A stretch of 64,000 nt of DNA, taken from assembly GCA_025094145.1 (NCBI GenBank), contig JALLLS010000003.1, forward strand, positions 496,001 through 560,000. The letters are read 5' to 3'. This document shows, piece after piece, positions 35,859 through 46,178 of this stretch. How positions within the stretch are numbered: position 1 is the first letter of the stretch; every line of letters starts with the position of its first letter. The notes beneath the pieces were generated by a model. It did no database searches, was not told the DNA's origin, and saw only the letters and a list, made by a program, of their open reading frames with translations. Origin of the DNA: Spinellus fusiger (taxonomy: Eukaryota; Mucoromycota; Mucoromycetes; Mucorales; Phycomycetaceae). The position numbers and the translations under genes were made by a program.

Positions 35859-35874
35859 GAATTCATTATACAGT
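35859..35874 (-). repeat. 16-bp flanking repeat Y (5' flank of LINE copy 1, overlapping left Tc1 end)
   Basis: Read on the minus strand this is ACTGTATAATGAATTC. The first four bases are the last four of the left Tc1 inverted repeat and the next two are the Tc1 TA target duplication. The identical 16-mer occurs at 38276-38291 and 39401-39416. Confidence 0.88.
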
Positions 35875-35901
35875 GTCACGACAAAAATCTAAAATATTTT
35901 T
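35871..35901 (+). repeat. Left terminal inverted repeat of the Tc1 element
   Basis: A 31-bp match to the reverse complement of 37209-37239 with no mismatch; similarity stops at base 32 (c against t). Confidence 0.97.
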
Positions 35902-35990
35902 CATTTTCCGACTCTAATTTTGCTAAAAAAAAAAAAAGAAAACTTTTTTTTTACACATTCCTCATTTCTTTTTCCGCTATCATATTTATC

Positions 35991-37062
35991 ATGTCTAACA
36001 CCACCGAACAAACCACCAAGCCTCTTAGAAACAGAAAGAGAAATATCGATGATTTCACTCGCAGACTCATCGTTCACGAGGCCACTGTAAATGGCACCAG
36101 ACAGACAGACAGACATTGTAGCTATGTTTGGCGTCAGTCAGCCCGCTGTCAGCCTCATCATGAAGAAGTACAAGGAAACTGGCTGTTTCAAGGCAGGCAA
36201 GAGCTCTGGACGCAAGCTTGTCTTGAAGGAGAGAGACAAGAGGGAGGTTTCTCTCGAGGTGGCAAGGGACCCTTTCCAGAGCATGAAGGAGCTCCACCAG
36301 GGAATGGCCACCAAAGTGTCCATGAGGACTTTTGAAAGAATGATGAAGAAGATTGGCCTGTCTTCTACAATGTTATTAAGAAACTTTCTCTTAACAATAA
36401 AAACAAGAAGTTGAGGCTTGCTTAGGCTAAGGCCCACTTCCATTAGACTGAGGAAGACTGGAAGGCAGTCATCTGGTCCGATGAGTCCAAGTACCAGCTA
36501 ATGAGCAACAACCACTGCAACAGAGTAGTGCGTAGAAAAAGGAGGGACTGCTCCCAAAGAATGTAAAGCCTATCATGAAGTTTGGTAGTGGTGGGGTGAT
36601 GGTGTGGGGTTCCTTTTCTGGTGAAGGTGTTGGTAGACTTGCTGTGGTGGAGGGGTCTATCAATAGTGCCAAATACACCAGTATTTTAGAAACGGCCTAT
36701 TGCCCCGAGCTGGCTCGTCTTAAGGCATTGGATCCAGTGGTAGGCTATGTTCTTCAAGAGGACAATGCCAGTTGCCATACTAGTAAGGAGACTAGGAAAT
36801 GGAAGGATGAGAGGGCATAGTCACTATGGAGGGGTGGCCTTCTCAAAGCCCTGACCTGAACCCAATTGAGCATCTTTGGGAGGAGCTCGACAGAGCAGTC
36901 AGAAAGAAGATGACCCCAAGGAGCACCCTCCAGGATCTGAAGGCTCTCCTGGTGCAAGAGTGGGAAAAAATACCCAAGACTATCACCAACGCCCTCATCG
37001 ACAGCATGCATCGGAGATGTAGGGCTGTTATTAAGGCCAAGGGTGGAAACACCAAATACTAA
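35991..37062 (+). pseudogene. Tc1-like transposase, frameshifted
   Basis: It starts ATGTCTAACACC and ends KGGNTKY-stop. The reading frame changes near 36097-36112, where an AGAC tetranucleotide repeat has altered in length, and again near 36400 and 36820; several stops lie between 36400 and 36575. Recognisable parts are an N-terminal DNA-binding region (MFGVSQPAVSLIMKKYKETG), WSDESKYQL, GSGGVMVWGSF, EDNASCHTSK and SPDLNPIEHLWEEL, which supply the DDE acids. It cannot make a functional protein as it stands. Confidence 0.93.
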
Positions 37063-37208
37063 GGGTTTCCACCTAATAAATCTGTATATATTATCTTGAT
37101 GACCTTCTTTATACTTTATCCAATTTTCAAGTCTCTACTGTGTGTTTAATGTGTGTTTTTATGACAAAGAATGAGTATTTCCATAAACAAGAATCATATC
37201 GGAATGTA

Positions 37209-37239
37209 AAAAATATTTTAGATTTTTGTCGTGACACTG
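37209..37239 (-). repeat. Right terminal inverted repeat of the Tc1 element
   Basis: Perfect 31-bp reverse complement of the left end; TA follows at 37240-37241. Confidence 0.97.
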
Positions 37240-37251
37240 TATGATAGAGCT
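37236..37251 (+). repeat. 16-bp flanking repeat X (5' flank of LINE copy 2, overlapping right Tc1 end)
   Basis: ACTGTATGATAGAGCT: ACTG is the end of the right Tc1 repeat, TA its target duplication. The same 16-mer is at the 3' end of LINE copy 1 (30664-30679, minus strand), not at the 3' end of copy 2. The final T could instead belong to the LINE. Confidence 0.88.
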
Positions 37252-37951
37252 AGGACGGGCTCACAACCCTCCTAAATATCCATTAAAAGTAGCTTATCTT
37301 GAACGTCTTCAAAGTGAAATTACTAGTCTAGTACGTGGCAAGAATCCGCTGGTGACGGTAGCCCGTGGACTATGTAGACCTGTTTGGGATCCAATTCTTC
37401 TACTACCGTGCACGCGCAAAGAAAGACATCGTCTACTAAAATGGAGGATTGCTTGGTTACCACCAACACCTTCAGCTCCTTGCCAATGTGGCCACCCATC
37501 TGCCAATCGGGACCACTTTCTCACTTGCACATTCGTTGACCATGAACGCTCCACGTTCTTGTTCTTCCTAGTTCCTGCACCACCACAAGACATTCATCCA
37601 ATTGACTATTGTCTAAATCTTCTGCCACGCACGGTTAAGTCTTTTGTTAAATGGCGAGACCTTTGGCCCAGTTTTTTAATACTGCTGCAAGCCATTGATC
37701 GAGCCACGTCTACTCGAGACTTTAAGGTAGAGCCATCAGCTGGTAGCCTGCTCATTGAGGCTGCTGATGGGTGTGTTGAGCGGGAACGCCAACGCCGCCA
37801 TAGAGTGCAAAGACTCCTGCAGCAACAGACGCTGTATCCTCACCTCCTCCGATCTCTCCTCTACCACCCATTCTTAACCCGTTTAGCAAAGCCAGAAGCT
37901 GCTAGTGTAGTTGCTGTATTTGTGTCCTCAGGATTGTCCGAGTTGCTCTAA
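37252..37951 (+). pseudogene. LINE ORF2 C-terminal fragment
   Basis: It corresponds to the last roughly 215 codons of ORF2, including the CQCGHPSANRDHFLTC knuckle, then diverges after QTLYPH and reads into the 3' UTR with a different tail (ending SSGLSELL). No endonuclease or RT remains. Confidence 0.9.
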
Positions 37952-38275
37952 GTATCCCTCGTTGGATTTCGAATCGCCACAGGATGACGGTTATCTTTTT
38001 GGTGTCCTGGTTTCCTTGCTGACTTTATGGCCTTTTGGATGTCTATTCATAATTCTCATTTTACCATCATTTCTCATTTTTCATCATTTTTCCCTCATTG
38101 AGGTTCTATATTCTCTTTTCTCTCTGTTTCCCATTCATTTGCATTCTTTTTTTCACTTTCGTATTTGAAGTGTTTATTTGTTTATTCTTATTTTTTTCCA
38201 AAAGTTCTCATAGGGTGGCTAACATGCCCAATGCGCGAATAGCAATCAACACCCACAAATAAAAAAACACTTTGA
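37252..38275 (+). mobile_element. 5'-truncated LINE, copy 2 (inverted relative to copy 1)
   Basis: It starts abruptly inside the ORF2 C-terminal region at AGGACGGGCTCAC and runs to the same 3' end (ACTTTGA) as copy 1. From the start to about 37842 it appears identical to copy 1, including a 94-codon shadow frame that matches residue for residue. Beyond that point substitutions and a 20-30 bp insertion appear. Together with copy 1 it forms a large inverted repeat around the Tc1 element. Confidence 0.93.
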
Positions 38276-38291
38276 ACTGTATAATGAATTC
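38276..38291 (+). repeat. 16-bp flanking repeat Y between LINE copies 2 and 3
   Basis: ACTGTATAATGAATTC directly after the copy 2 3' end and directly before copy 3. Together with 39401-39416 it forms the perfect target duplication of copy 3. Confidence 0.9.
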
Positions 38292-39400
38292 ACAAAGTCA
38301 AGGTCAAGGATGACCTTATTACATCTCTCCAAGCTCAGATCAATGCCAAGAGTGCAGATAATGCACCCAAATCACCTCCCGCCCCTACTCCCACACCCAT
38401 CCCCACAGTGAAACCCACAGATGCCATAGAAAAGGCTACTGTCACTTATGCCAACATGGCTAAAAAGAACGCCTCCCCACCAAAGAAGACAGCAAAGGCC
38501 AGAGCAGTGCTTAGAGCACAAACAGTTCGGGCCTTACAAGAGCCTACTGGGCCCTCAGTATACGACTTTGTATACTTGCCCTGTCGCCGCTACCTCAAGT
38601 ATGGCCAGATCCGCAAGATGTTGGGATCACTGAAGATCCAACAGTCACGGATCATAGACATCCACTTCCCAGCAAGGGGCACAATTGCACTGCTTGTACA
38701 CGGTAGCTTCAAGCAAGAACTCGAGGAGAAACTCGAGAAATCAAAGATCAAGCCACAGGCAAGCTTTGATCCAGTAGCTGCAACGGTGATTGCAGACCCT
38801 AAGCTCCAGCAGGAGTCAGATAGCACCAAGGCTGTAATGGCCCAAAAACTCTTTGAGCAACGAGTGTCCAACACCTGTCTTCGTGCCCCCATTCATTTAG
38901 GGTACAGCATTGCTCGCCACTTTGGCTCAAGCATTGCCACACCCCGTCTATCCTCCATTGCCTTTGAGAAGCTCTTGGCAGACCTCAAGGCCAAGGCCAC
39001 AGTCACCAGCCCTCCCGCCACCCTTGAAAAAGAAGCCCTCCAGGCATTTGGGTCTGACTCAGCCATGGAAGGAGTCGAGGGAGACAATCAACACACCCAA
39101 CAAGACTTGTAAATAGACCAAAGATTTGTCTATTGAGAGCCTGTGGGATTAGGCTCAAACTAATGTCTATGTCTGCATTGTCATTTTCTCTCATTTCTCA
39201 TATTTCTCTTCATTTTTTCCCTCATTTCGAGGTTTTATATACTCATATCTTCTGTTTCTTTTTTCCTTGCATTTATTCTTTCCACTTTTGTATTTGAAAG
39301 TTTTTATATGTATATCTTAATTGTTCAAAAGTTCTCATAGGGTGGCTAACATGCCCAATGCGCGAATAGCAAACCACACCCAAAAATAAAAATACTTTGA
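38292..39400 (+). mobile_element. Internally deleted LINE derivative, copy 3
   Basis: It begins inside ORF1, runs through the end of ORF1 and about 50 nt of ORF2 start, then jumps to the 3' UTR (near 39172), deleting some 3.5 kb. The 3' end matches the other two copies. It is flanked on both sides by the 16-bp repeat Y, so it is a separate insertion event. It belongs to a diverged subfamily, not a simple copy of copy 1. Confidence 0.9.
38294..39112 (+). pseudogene. LINE ORF1 fragment, frame intact
   Basis: Open from the truncated 5' end to the stop, 272 codons; the first in-frame ATG is at 38455. The folded region (GPSVYDFVYLPCRRYLKYGQ onward) is strongly conserved with copy 1 while the linker has diverged, which suggests selection on protein in the parent lineage. 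The N-terminal coiled coil is mostly missing. The ORF2 start codon that followed has been lost (TAAATAG replaces ATGAATAG). Confidence 0.85.
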
Positions 39401-39416
39401 ACTGTATAATGAATTC
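39401..39416 (+). repeat. 16-bp flanking repeat Y (3' flank of LINE copy 3)
   Basis: ACTGTATAATGAATTC after the copy 3 3' end; the sequence then passes into unique DNA (AAAACATCG). Confidence 0.9.
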
Positions 39417-40117
39417 AAAACATCGAACCTGTGTCCTGAGTGCAAGTTCTCACCTCTAAAGACATTTAAACATGTCAAGAACCCCAGGCCATACCAACGA
39501 ACAAAAATACTCCAAGTTAAATGTCATTTCTTCTTAATTATTTATATAAAAGACTCATATTTCTCCCTTCAAATAGGTGTTCAAACCAATATTATATGGA
39601 CAAGACATTGAGGCTTTGGGAATTGTGATCTAGCTGCTACATTGAACTTTCGACATAGTCTAATGTCTCCAAGGGAAAATGGTACCCTCTCATAGTGCTT
39701 TTGTAGATCGAACAAAAGAGAACAGAAAGATACACCTAGAACTAAGAAAAGATCCAAGCCTTCTTGTTTATCCTTCTCCTTCCCCAATGATCACTGAAGC
39801 CTCGGTTGACTCACTGACGGAAACCATCTAAAAAGTGATAATAAAGTGTGTCTTATTGAGTTTTTTCATTACTAAACACTATAATGTCTAGTAAAATATA
39901 ACACAGAAGCCGAATCTCTTGGGTAGGACTGCCTTTTCTTACTTTGACCCTTGGCCCCTCTGCCATTCTTCTCTTGTCCCGTGCGGAGTTCTCTCTCCTT
40001 GTGCGTCATTCGCTCGAGAAACTAAGGCAAGGATGGACTCTTCACTGACAAACTCCCTCATTTCACTCCCCTCCATGACTGTTGACCTAAACATCTATTG
40101 AAATACACTCACTTAGA
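39417..40117. other. Spacer and probable Dsc3 promoter
   Basis: This is the right outer flank of the transposon nest, then unique sequence leading to the Dsc3-like start codon. A pyrimidine-rich stretch at 39920-40080 probably is 5' UTR. No gene seen. Confidence 0.5.
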
Positions 40118-41054
40118 ATGGGCGATACCGAGTATTATGAGACTATTGACTTGCACGTTCGGTGGTCAGACAGACAAGACCTTATAGTCTCTGTTTCTCC
40201 ACTAGACACTATTGCCACTGTAAAGCAAAAAGTAAGCACGCAACAGTCGCAGTGCCACTCAACGCGCATAGATAAGCGACATGTCTCCTCATGTCAGTGG
40301 AAAGTACATACGCCTTATACACAGCGGTCGTATTCTAGAGGACACTTTTCCTCTCTCCCATTATGGACTGGGCAAAATGCTCCATGATGGCACCAAGGCC
40401 AAACTAGCTGCACTTCCTGTGATTATCCACTGTTCTCTTTCTGACTATGTGCCTCAGGTGCCCAGTGTGAAGAATGTAGGTGACATTTCTAACAGATAGA
40501 CAGACTACCCACAGCCACCTTATTCTATTATCAATGTCACTGTACTCTATTGGACTCTATTGTATTGTAGCCTCCCACTGCACCTGCAAGTGGATTCGAT
40601 CGCCTTCGAGAAAGTGGATTTACTGAGGACGACATACAGAATATCCGCCTACAGTTCCACCGCCTCCATGGCATATCTCCCCAAGGAGGTAACATTGTCT
40701 CTACTAAACCAACACTGCACCACTGAGCACACTAATGACACACAGTGCCTTAGACAATGAAGAAGCAAGGCATCTAGAGGACCAGTGGATGGACACTACA
40801 GGAGACACTCTCCCTGATGGTACACTCCAGGGCACCTATAAGGAGATGGTGTGGGGACTGATGCTCGGATTCTTCCTTGGCATTCTCTGTCTGTTCTGGT
40901 TCCGCGAGTCTGTGTTCTCGAGAAGACATCAGATGGGTAGGTGGATTGGGTCGACTGAAGAATGAAAACTCACTGTTCTTGTTGGCTGTTGATAGGCATT
41001 GTGGCAGGAATGATGATCAACATATCGTTTGGTGTTCTTCATGTATATTATTAA
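40118..41054 (+). CDS. DSC E3 ligase complex subunit 3-like (ubiquitin-like, membrane)
   Basis: Five exons: 40118-40231, 40272-40475, 40571-40688, 40754-40936 and 40996-41054, giving 225 aa. The N-terminus is a ubiquitin-like fold (TVKQKI... KYIRLIHSGRILEDTFPL). A short region with GFDRLRESGFTEDDIQNIR follows, matching the DUF2407 C-terminal domain. Two hydrophobic segments end the protein (MVWGLMLGFFLGILCLFWF and MMINISFGVLHVYY). This order is that of Dsc3, part of the Golgi/endosome DSC ubiquitin ligase that processes SREBP and degrades orphan membrane proteins. TMUB-type proteins are a near alternative. The fourth exon acceptor (gccttag) is the only one that keeps phase. Confidence 0.85.
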
Positions 41055-41388
41055 TCTCTTTTCTTCTTCTTCTTCTTTATTGGACTGTAGTGTATTTTGC
41101 ATGTCTCCTTGTTTTCTTGTTCTTGTTTGCATCAAGTAGATTAATTTCTAAAGAGGGAGGGGGAAATCCTATTTCATCGTTTACTCTCTGATACTTTATT
41201 GTGTTCCTGTGACTGCAAAGTACAATGCCATGCTGTGTCCTTCCACTCCCATCATCACACGGACACACTGACTGTCTGCCTGCTTGGCTTATTGAAAGAG
41301 AAATACGTCTTTTATATATATATACATATATATATATATATCTGCTTTTTGTTTTTGTTTTTTTGTATTTGTATTTGTATTTGTATTT
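41055..41388. other. Convergent 3' region with TA and TTTGTA repeats
   Basis: Lies between the 3' ends of the Dsc3-like and uS19m genes, which converge. It includes a (TA)n run at about 41317-41341 and (TTTGTA)n at about 41361-41389. Confidence 0.6.
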
Positions 41389-41726
41389 TTACTTTGCTTT
41401 TGTGAATCGATAGGAGAAGCGTTTACGAGTGAACGAGAATTCTCCTAATTTATGTCCAATCATCTCTTCAGTGACATGGACAGGCATGTAATCTTTTCCG
41501 TTGTGGACTAGGAACTTTAGTCCTACAAAAGAAGGCAGAATAGTACAGCTACGGGCTAAAACAGAAGGAAATGGGTGGAATAGAAAGAAGAGGGTATATT
41601 TAGAAAAGAAAACTCCCCGTCTTGTTTCTGTGTACCTTGAGTGGCAATGGGTGTTCCATTCTGAATGGCCTGTCTAAGACCAGGAAATGAGGTAAAAAAG
41701 GGTCCTTTCCAGGCAGAACGAGGCAT
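41389..41726 (-). CDS. RSM19: Mitochondrial ribosomal protein uS19m
   Basis: Two exons, 41726-41636 and 41555-41389, giving 85 aa; the intron is 80 nt and phase 1. The protein starts [11 protein letters not shown], has [20 protein letters not shown], and ends with the S19 signature [17 protein letters not shown]. This is the conserved small-subunit head protein S19; the short length and lack of eukaryotic extensions fit the mitochondrial form (yeast Rsm19 is about 91 aa). It binds 16S-type rRNA near the decoding-site tRNA. It is too small and split to appear as a long ORF. Confidence 0.93.
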
Positions 41727-42575
41727 AGTGAGAGAGTAGAAAAGAGGGTTTGTTTTTGATGGATCTGTTTCTTTTATTGATATTCAAACTCCTATCCTAG
41801 AGACAGTGGCTTATGAGAGAAGAGAGAGAGTGTGTGTGTGTGTGGAGTAAGGCTGTTCTTTTTTATTCTACTCCAAGACGAGTCCTCTGCAGTGATACAT
41901 GGGTAAAGAAGAGTTTGTGGCTATTAGAGTGGAATATACTGTCCAATAGACTCCAGGCAACAGAGAGGTGCTTGGAATTCATTGAATAAGATAGCCATTC
42001 TAATAAAACCCCCAGTTGAGATCCATTCTATAGTATGTACACTAGACATGTTACAGTATTCATACTGTTGTAAATAAGAGGGTTTTTCCCTCTCCTGAAA
42101 CATAAATAGGACAAGAGAGGAGAATCGATCTCTGAATTTACTGAGATATTATCGTATAACTTAGATCCCTATAGCTTAAAAAGATATGTATATTAGTAGA
42201 CCCAAAATCCATACTATGTAACTTTGTAAAAATATATCCCTTTTAATTCAAACAAAACACACATATATTTTTCTGGGTTTTCTAAAAACATCAATGATTA
42301 AACACAAAGAAAAACTCAAGGCAATCTTATCCATAGGAAAGAGAGAGAAAGCATATTCACTTGTACTATTCAAAATAGAATTCAGGTGTTGCTATAGAAA
42401 CACATTGTGAATACTATACACCTAAAGATTTTTCTGGCTTTCGAGGTAACATGCATTCCATTTAAAGAATGTAAAAAATACCCTTCTATGGAACTGTGTT
42501 TAAAATCAAAGGGTTTATGAATATCCAAATTATTATTTCCTTTTGTAGGATAACTCAATATCAAACTATATTATC

Positions 42576-42829
42576 TGTCGTCTTTGATCTTAGGTATCAA
42601 AGGAAATCCGGACAGTTAAACGTGTAGTAGAACTCTGTTCTTTATTGATTTAATTCAATAATTCCTTTATAATGTTTCTAATTAATACTTCTGATAAATA
42701 TGATATAATAATTACATATTAAAGACAAGCTATCTTTTAGTCTGTTTGACTTTAACTGTTCATCTTTCTATTTCCAGTTGGCTTCACTAAAGATGTCACT
42801 TTCTTTTTATGGATAGTGACATCACAACA
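42576..42829 (+). repeat. Dispersed repeat, LTR- or MITE-like, copy A
   Basis: It starts TGTCGTCTTTGATC and ends GACATCACAACA. It matches 63179-63430 in inverted orientation at roughly 75-80% by eye, including the blocks cagttaaacgtgtagtag, atgatataataattacatat and ctttctatttccagttgg. The TG...CA ends suggest a solo LTR. No clear target duplication is seen at this copy. Confidence 0.6.
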
Positions 42830-43439
42830 ATAATTAAAAATATAGTATTAATAAATAGTATTATTTATTATAATACTATAGCTAATACTATTCAATTACT
42901 ATTCAATTACTATTCAATTACTATAGCTACTACCTAAGTACATTCCCTCATAGCAATAAAATCTACACCCTAAAATCCTTATGCTTTATTCTTGGGAAAT
43001 AGATAAATATGCTCAGGAGCATATCCTAGACAGTATAGATAGTATAGAAGACTACTTAAGACTGACTTGAAAGGAGTCTTTATTCATTCATAACAAAAGA
43101 GTGTATTGTGGAATACAATGAGCTTAAGCCGAGATGAAGACAATGCTTACCTTTTTATCACTAGAATAGTCTTTGATGGTGTCTACAGCTTCTCTCTATT
43201 GTTTCTCTTTGTTAATAATAGCACATTACCTTGATCATTTATGCTCATCTCAATGAGTACTTAAGTATCAAGTTGTATGTGCAGTGTAAGAAATAACAAA
43301 ATAATAAGACCAAAGAATAAAAAATATTCTCATTCTGGTGAGGTATATAGTCCCATGCAATAAATGAGTGGACAGCAAATCAATCTATTTTTATTTTACA
43401 ATTTATTCAAACAATGATTCCAAGCAATGAGAATCATCC

Positions 43440-43800
43440 AACTCTTAACCAAGAACATGAAGAGAGTCCTAACAGAAGAAGAGATCATACTATGTTTATT
43501 AGAAGTCAAATCATAGGATAATGGAAAAGACATGCTACTTATCAAGAGATTTCTGGCGATCTTGACATCCCAAAAAGCACAGTGGGTAGGATCGTTCTAT
43601 TGTATATATATAGAAAAGGCACAATTCAACTCAAAATACATACAGGAAAACCTGAAAATGTGTCATTTACTTCAAAACTGGAAATACTTTTGTCTATTCG
43701 CAGAAACCCTATACAAATAATTGCATATTATTTGAGAAATATGAATGATGTAAAAACAAGGTTATTTGGTCTGAAGAATCCTGTTTGACAGTTATGGGCA
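43440..43800 (+). pseudogene. Tc1-like transposase remnant
   Basis: Shifted frames give a helix-turn-helix segment (TYQEISGDLDIPKSTVGRIV), a KIHTGKP linker and, near 43760, a WSEES motif corresponding to the first catalytic region. Heavily decayed; no ends identified. Confidence 0.65.
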
Positions 43801-45734
43801 ATGATAAAGGGACTAGCGTGATTAAAAGATAAAGGCTTTTCTACACAGTACTGAGTAATATTTTTATAATAAGAATGTAGGCAATCAATTAAAGAACAAC
43901 AATTACAAATCCTGTATTATTCTATGAACCTTTTATTATGAACATCTTTGACTGATAGATATACCTTTATTTCTCAAAATGAAATAGAAAATAAATTCTG
44001 TCCACTCACTCATTGTATGGGACTTTATATGTGCATAGAAAACCCATGGGATTCACAGTTTTCATTGATAAAAATACAAACATTATGCTTTAGCACAACT
44101 TCTTGGTTTTCAAATCATGGATTGAATGAATGGCATGTGAAAACCAATTATAAAACAGAAATAGTATAAAAAGAAAAGGTCAACTCGTCTTTATTTTATT
44201 TTCTTCGTGGAACCTGCTCTAAAGATGATAGCAGTGAGAAGCTCAATCACTGGTATTAAATGGAAACCGGGTTATCTCTGTCAGGACATACATCTTCAAT
44301 AGTCAATTATGAAAGGTTTGTAATATACCTCGAGGAGAGAGCCAGAGTCGCCCCCAGTGTTGCATAACTAATATTCAAATGAAGATACTCCTGCTGTGGA
44401 AAACCAGAATGTCAATAGCTTAGTCTCATTTCGTAGAATGAAGCCTTTGATCTTTATTAATCAATAACAATCAGACAAACATCTAACTATTAATAGCCAA
44501 TCCACCAAAACATAAAAAAAAAAAAGAATCCGGTGTAGTTATCGCTGCACTAAACCAAGATACACATAAGTCTTTTTTGAACCATACTACATTTCTATAC
44601 TCTATTTTATTTCCCCAAAAATGCACCAATACTTTATGAAAATACCTTTTTAAAAACACAACAGCCAATTATAGAAGTAGTGTTATCTTATTGTCCGTGT
44701 ATCTACTTTTATATTCCAAAAATCTTTAGGTATGTCCACCACATTAAATTAGTTTTACATCTCAAAATCAATGTTCATGAAACACATGTGATATCACTCA
44801 CAAACCCAAAAATAGGTTTATTTTTCCCGTTAATAAATGCTTAACATTCAACTTGAATACAATCTGGAGTATATTTGTGTCTGTTAAACTAATAACACGA
44901 TAGAACGGTTATTCTATTCATCAGAGAAAGGGATGAAACTGTCGGACATTAGAAATATACATTACACTGCTTTGATCTGTGCTTTCTGCGCTTTGATGGG
45001 CATTACGCAGTACCAGAAATGCAATGTAAAAATTTAAATCCCAAATGGAAATAGGATTGTCCGGGAGAACAGATCAAGTATATGCTACTGATAAAATAGT
45101 TCATTAGTCATCCTGAACTCAAGTCATCCTAGTAGAGCGGTTCTTGACTTGAATATAGGAATGAATTTTCTTTGATTCAGCATTAACAAAGTCTTGCTGT
45201 AGTTTTTATAGGATATTCTTATATCTGACTTTATCATGTTTGAAAAAAATAAACACAAAAGAATAAAGGATAATATCTTTAATAGAAAAGTTGATTTGCT
45301 TATCTCCCTTTCTATCCACCGGGAGAAACCTGGTATAAAAGGAAATAACCTCTTCCTTGATGTATAATTAGGTTAAACATGGTTAAAACACATTCTATTT
45401 AATAAAATACACAAGTTAAGCATCAGCCTGGTCTAATTGAATATTGGTAGTAATATAATAAAGGTATTTTTGCATCTACTGATTTAACTTTACTACTGAA
45501 GAAATTATTATGAGTATAAAAGGCAACTAATCCACTAGTTTAGTGAGTGGGTGAGTGTGGATCTGATGTTGACTTAGACTCTTTGTATAATTTACTATCA
45601 ATGTACTTTTGTGTTAATATTTCTTTCTTTGATATACAGTGATTGAAAGAAAGGAAAGAGACCTTATTCCTCAAGAATATCTACTGTTATGGATATTCTA
45701 TTTATAATAGATAGATAGACAATTGATTTTATAT

Positions 45735-46178
45735 TAGATGATTTTAAACTACCAATTATGAGATATGTAAGCTATTGGATATGATTCTATACAAATAACA
45801 ATTAAAACTTATTACTAGAACAGAGGCAGATTATATTATCATGGAGATCTACATTTACTTTTCATACTTTTCAACCGTCTAAAGATAAAACTTGATATAC
45901 ACACAATAGCTAAAGCTGAGACAGTAAAAAACAAGATAGTATGTTATTACAAAGATACACACTATGAATAATGGAAATACATGCATATTGCCTATAGATG
46001 TTTCTGTTGATAGAAAGGCATTGATTCTTATCATCTCGAAGCTATCATTGGTGCTCATTATTCAAGACGTGGCTGATTTGAAAAGTAAAATTCTATTAAA
46101 ACGCCTATTTTCTGATCATGCCCTCAATTCAAATGACAAGTATCCTTTTCCGTGAGTATATCTTGTCTATACAAAGAC
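45735..46178 (+). repeat. 444-bp dispersed repeat, arm 1
   Basis: Matches 59197-59640 in inverted orientation along its whole length with only a few differences. A 63-codon frame inside (VDRKALILIISKLSLV) differs at one residue between copies. Both arms are 444 bp and similarity ends abruptly at both borders. Nature unknown. Confidence 0.85.

Larger units (their letters stand above)
35871..37239 (+). mobile_element. Tc1/mariner-type DNA transposon, 1369 bp
   Basis: Terminal inverted repeats of 31 bp are perfect: the left begins CAGTGTCACGACAAAAATCT (35871-35901) and the right is its reverse complement (37209-37239). The element is flanked by TA on both sides (35869-35870 and 37240-37241), the standard target duplication. 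The single internal gene is a broken transposase. Intact ends mean it could still be moved in trans by a related transposase. Confidence 0.96.

Noticed and set aside
46139..46150. U12-like donor GTATCCTTTT inside a dispersed repeat
   Set aside because: No TTCCTTAAC-type branch site or downstream exon; a chance match in an unannotated repeat.
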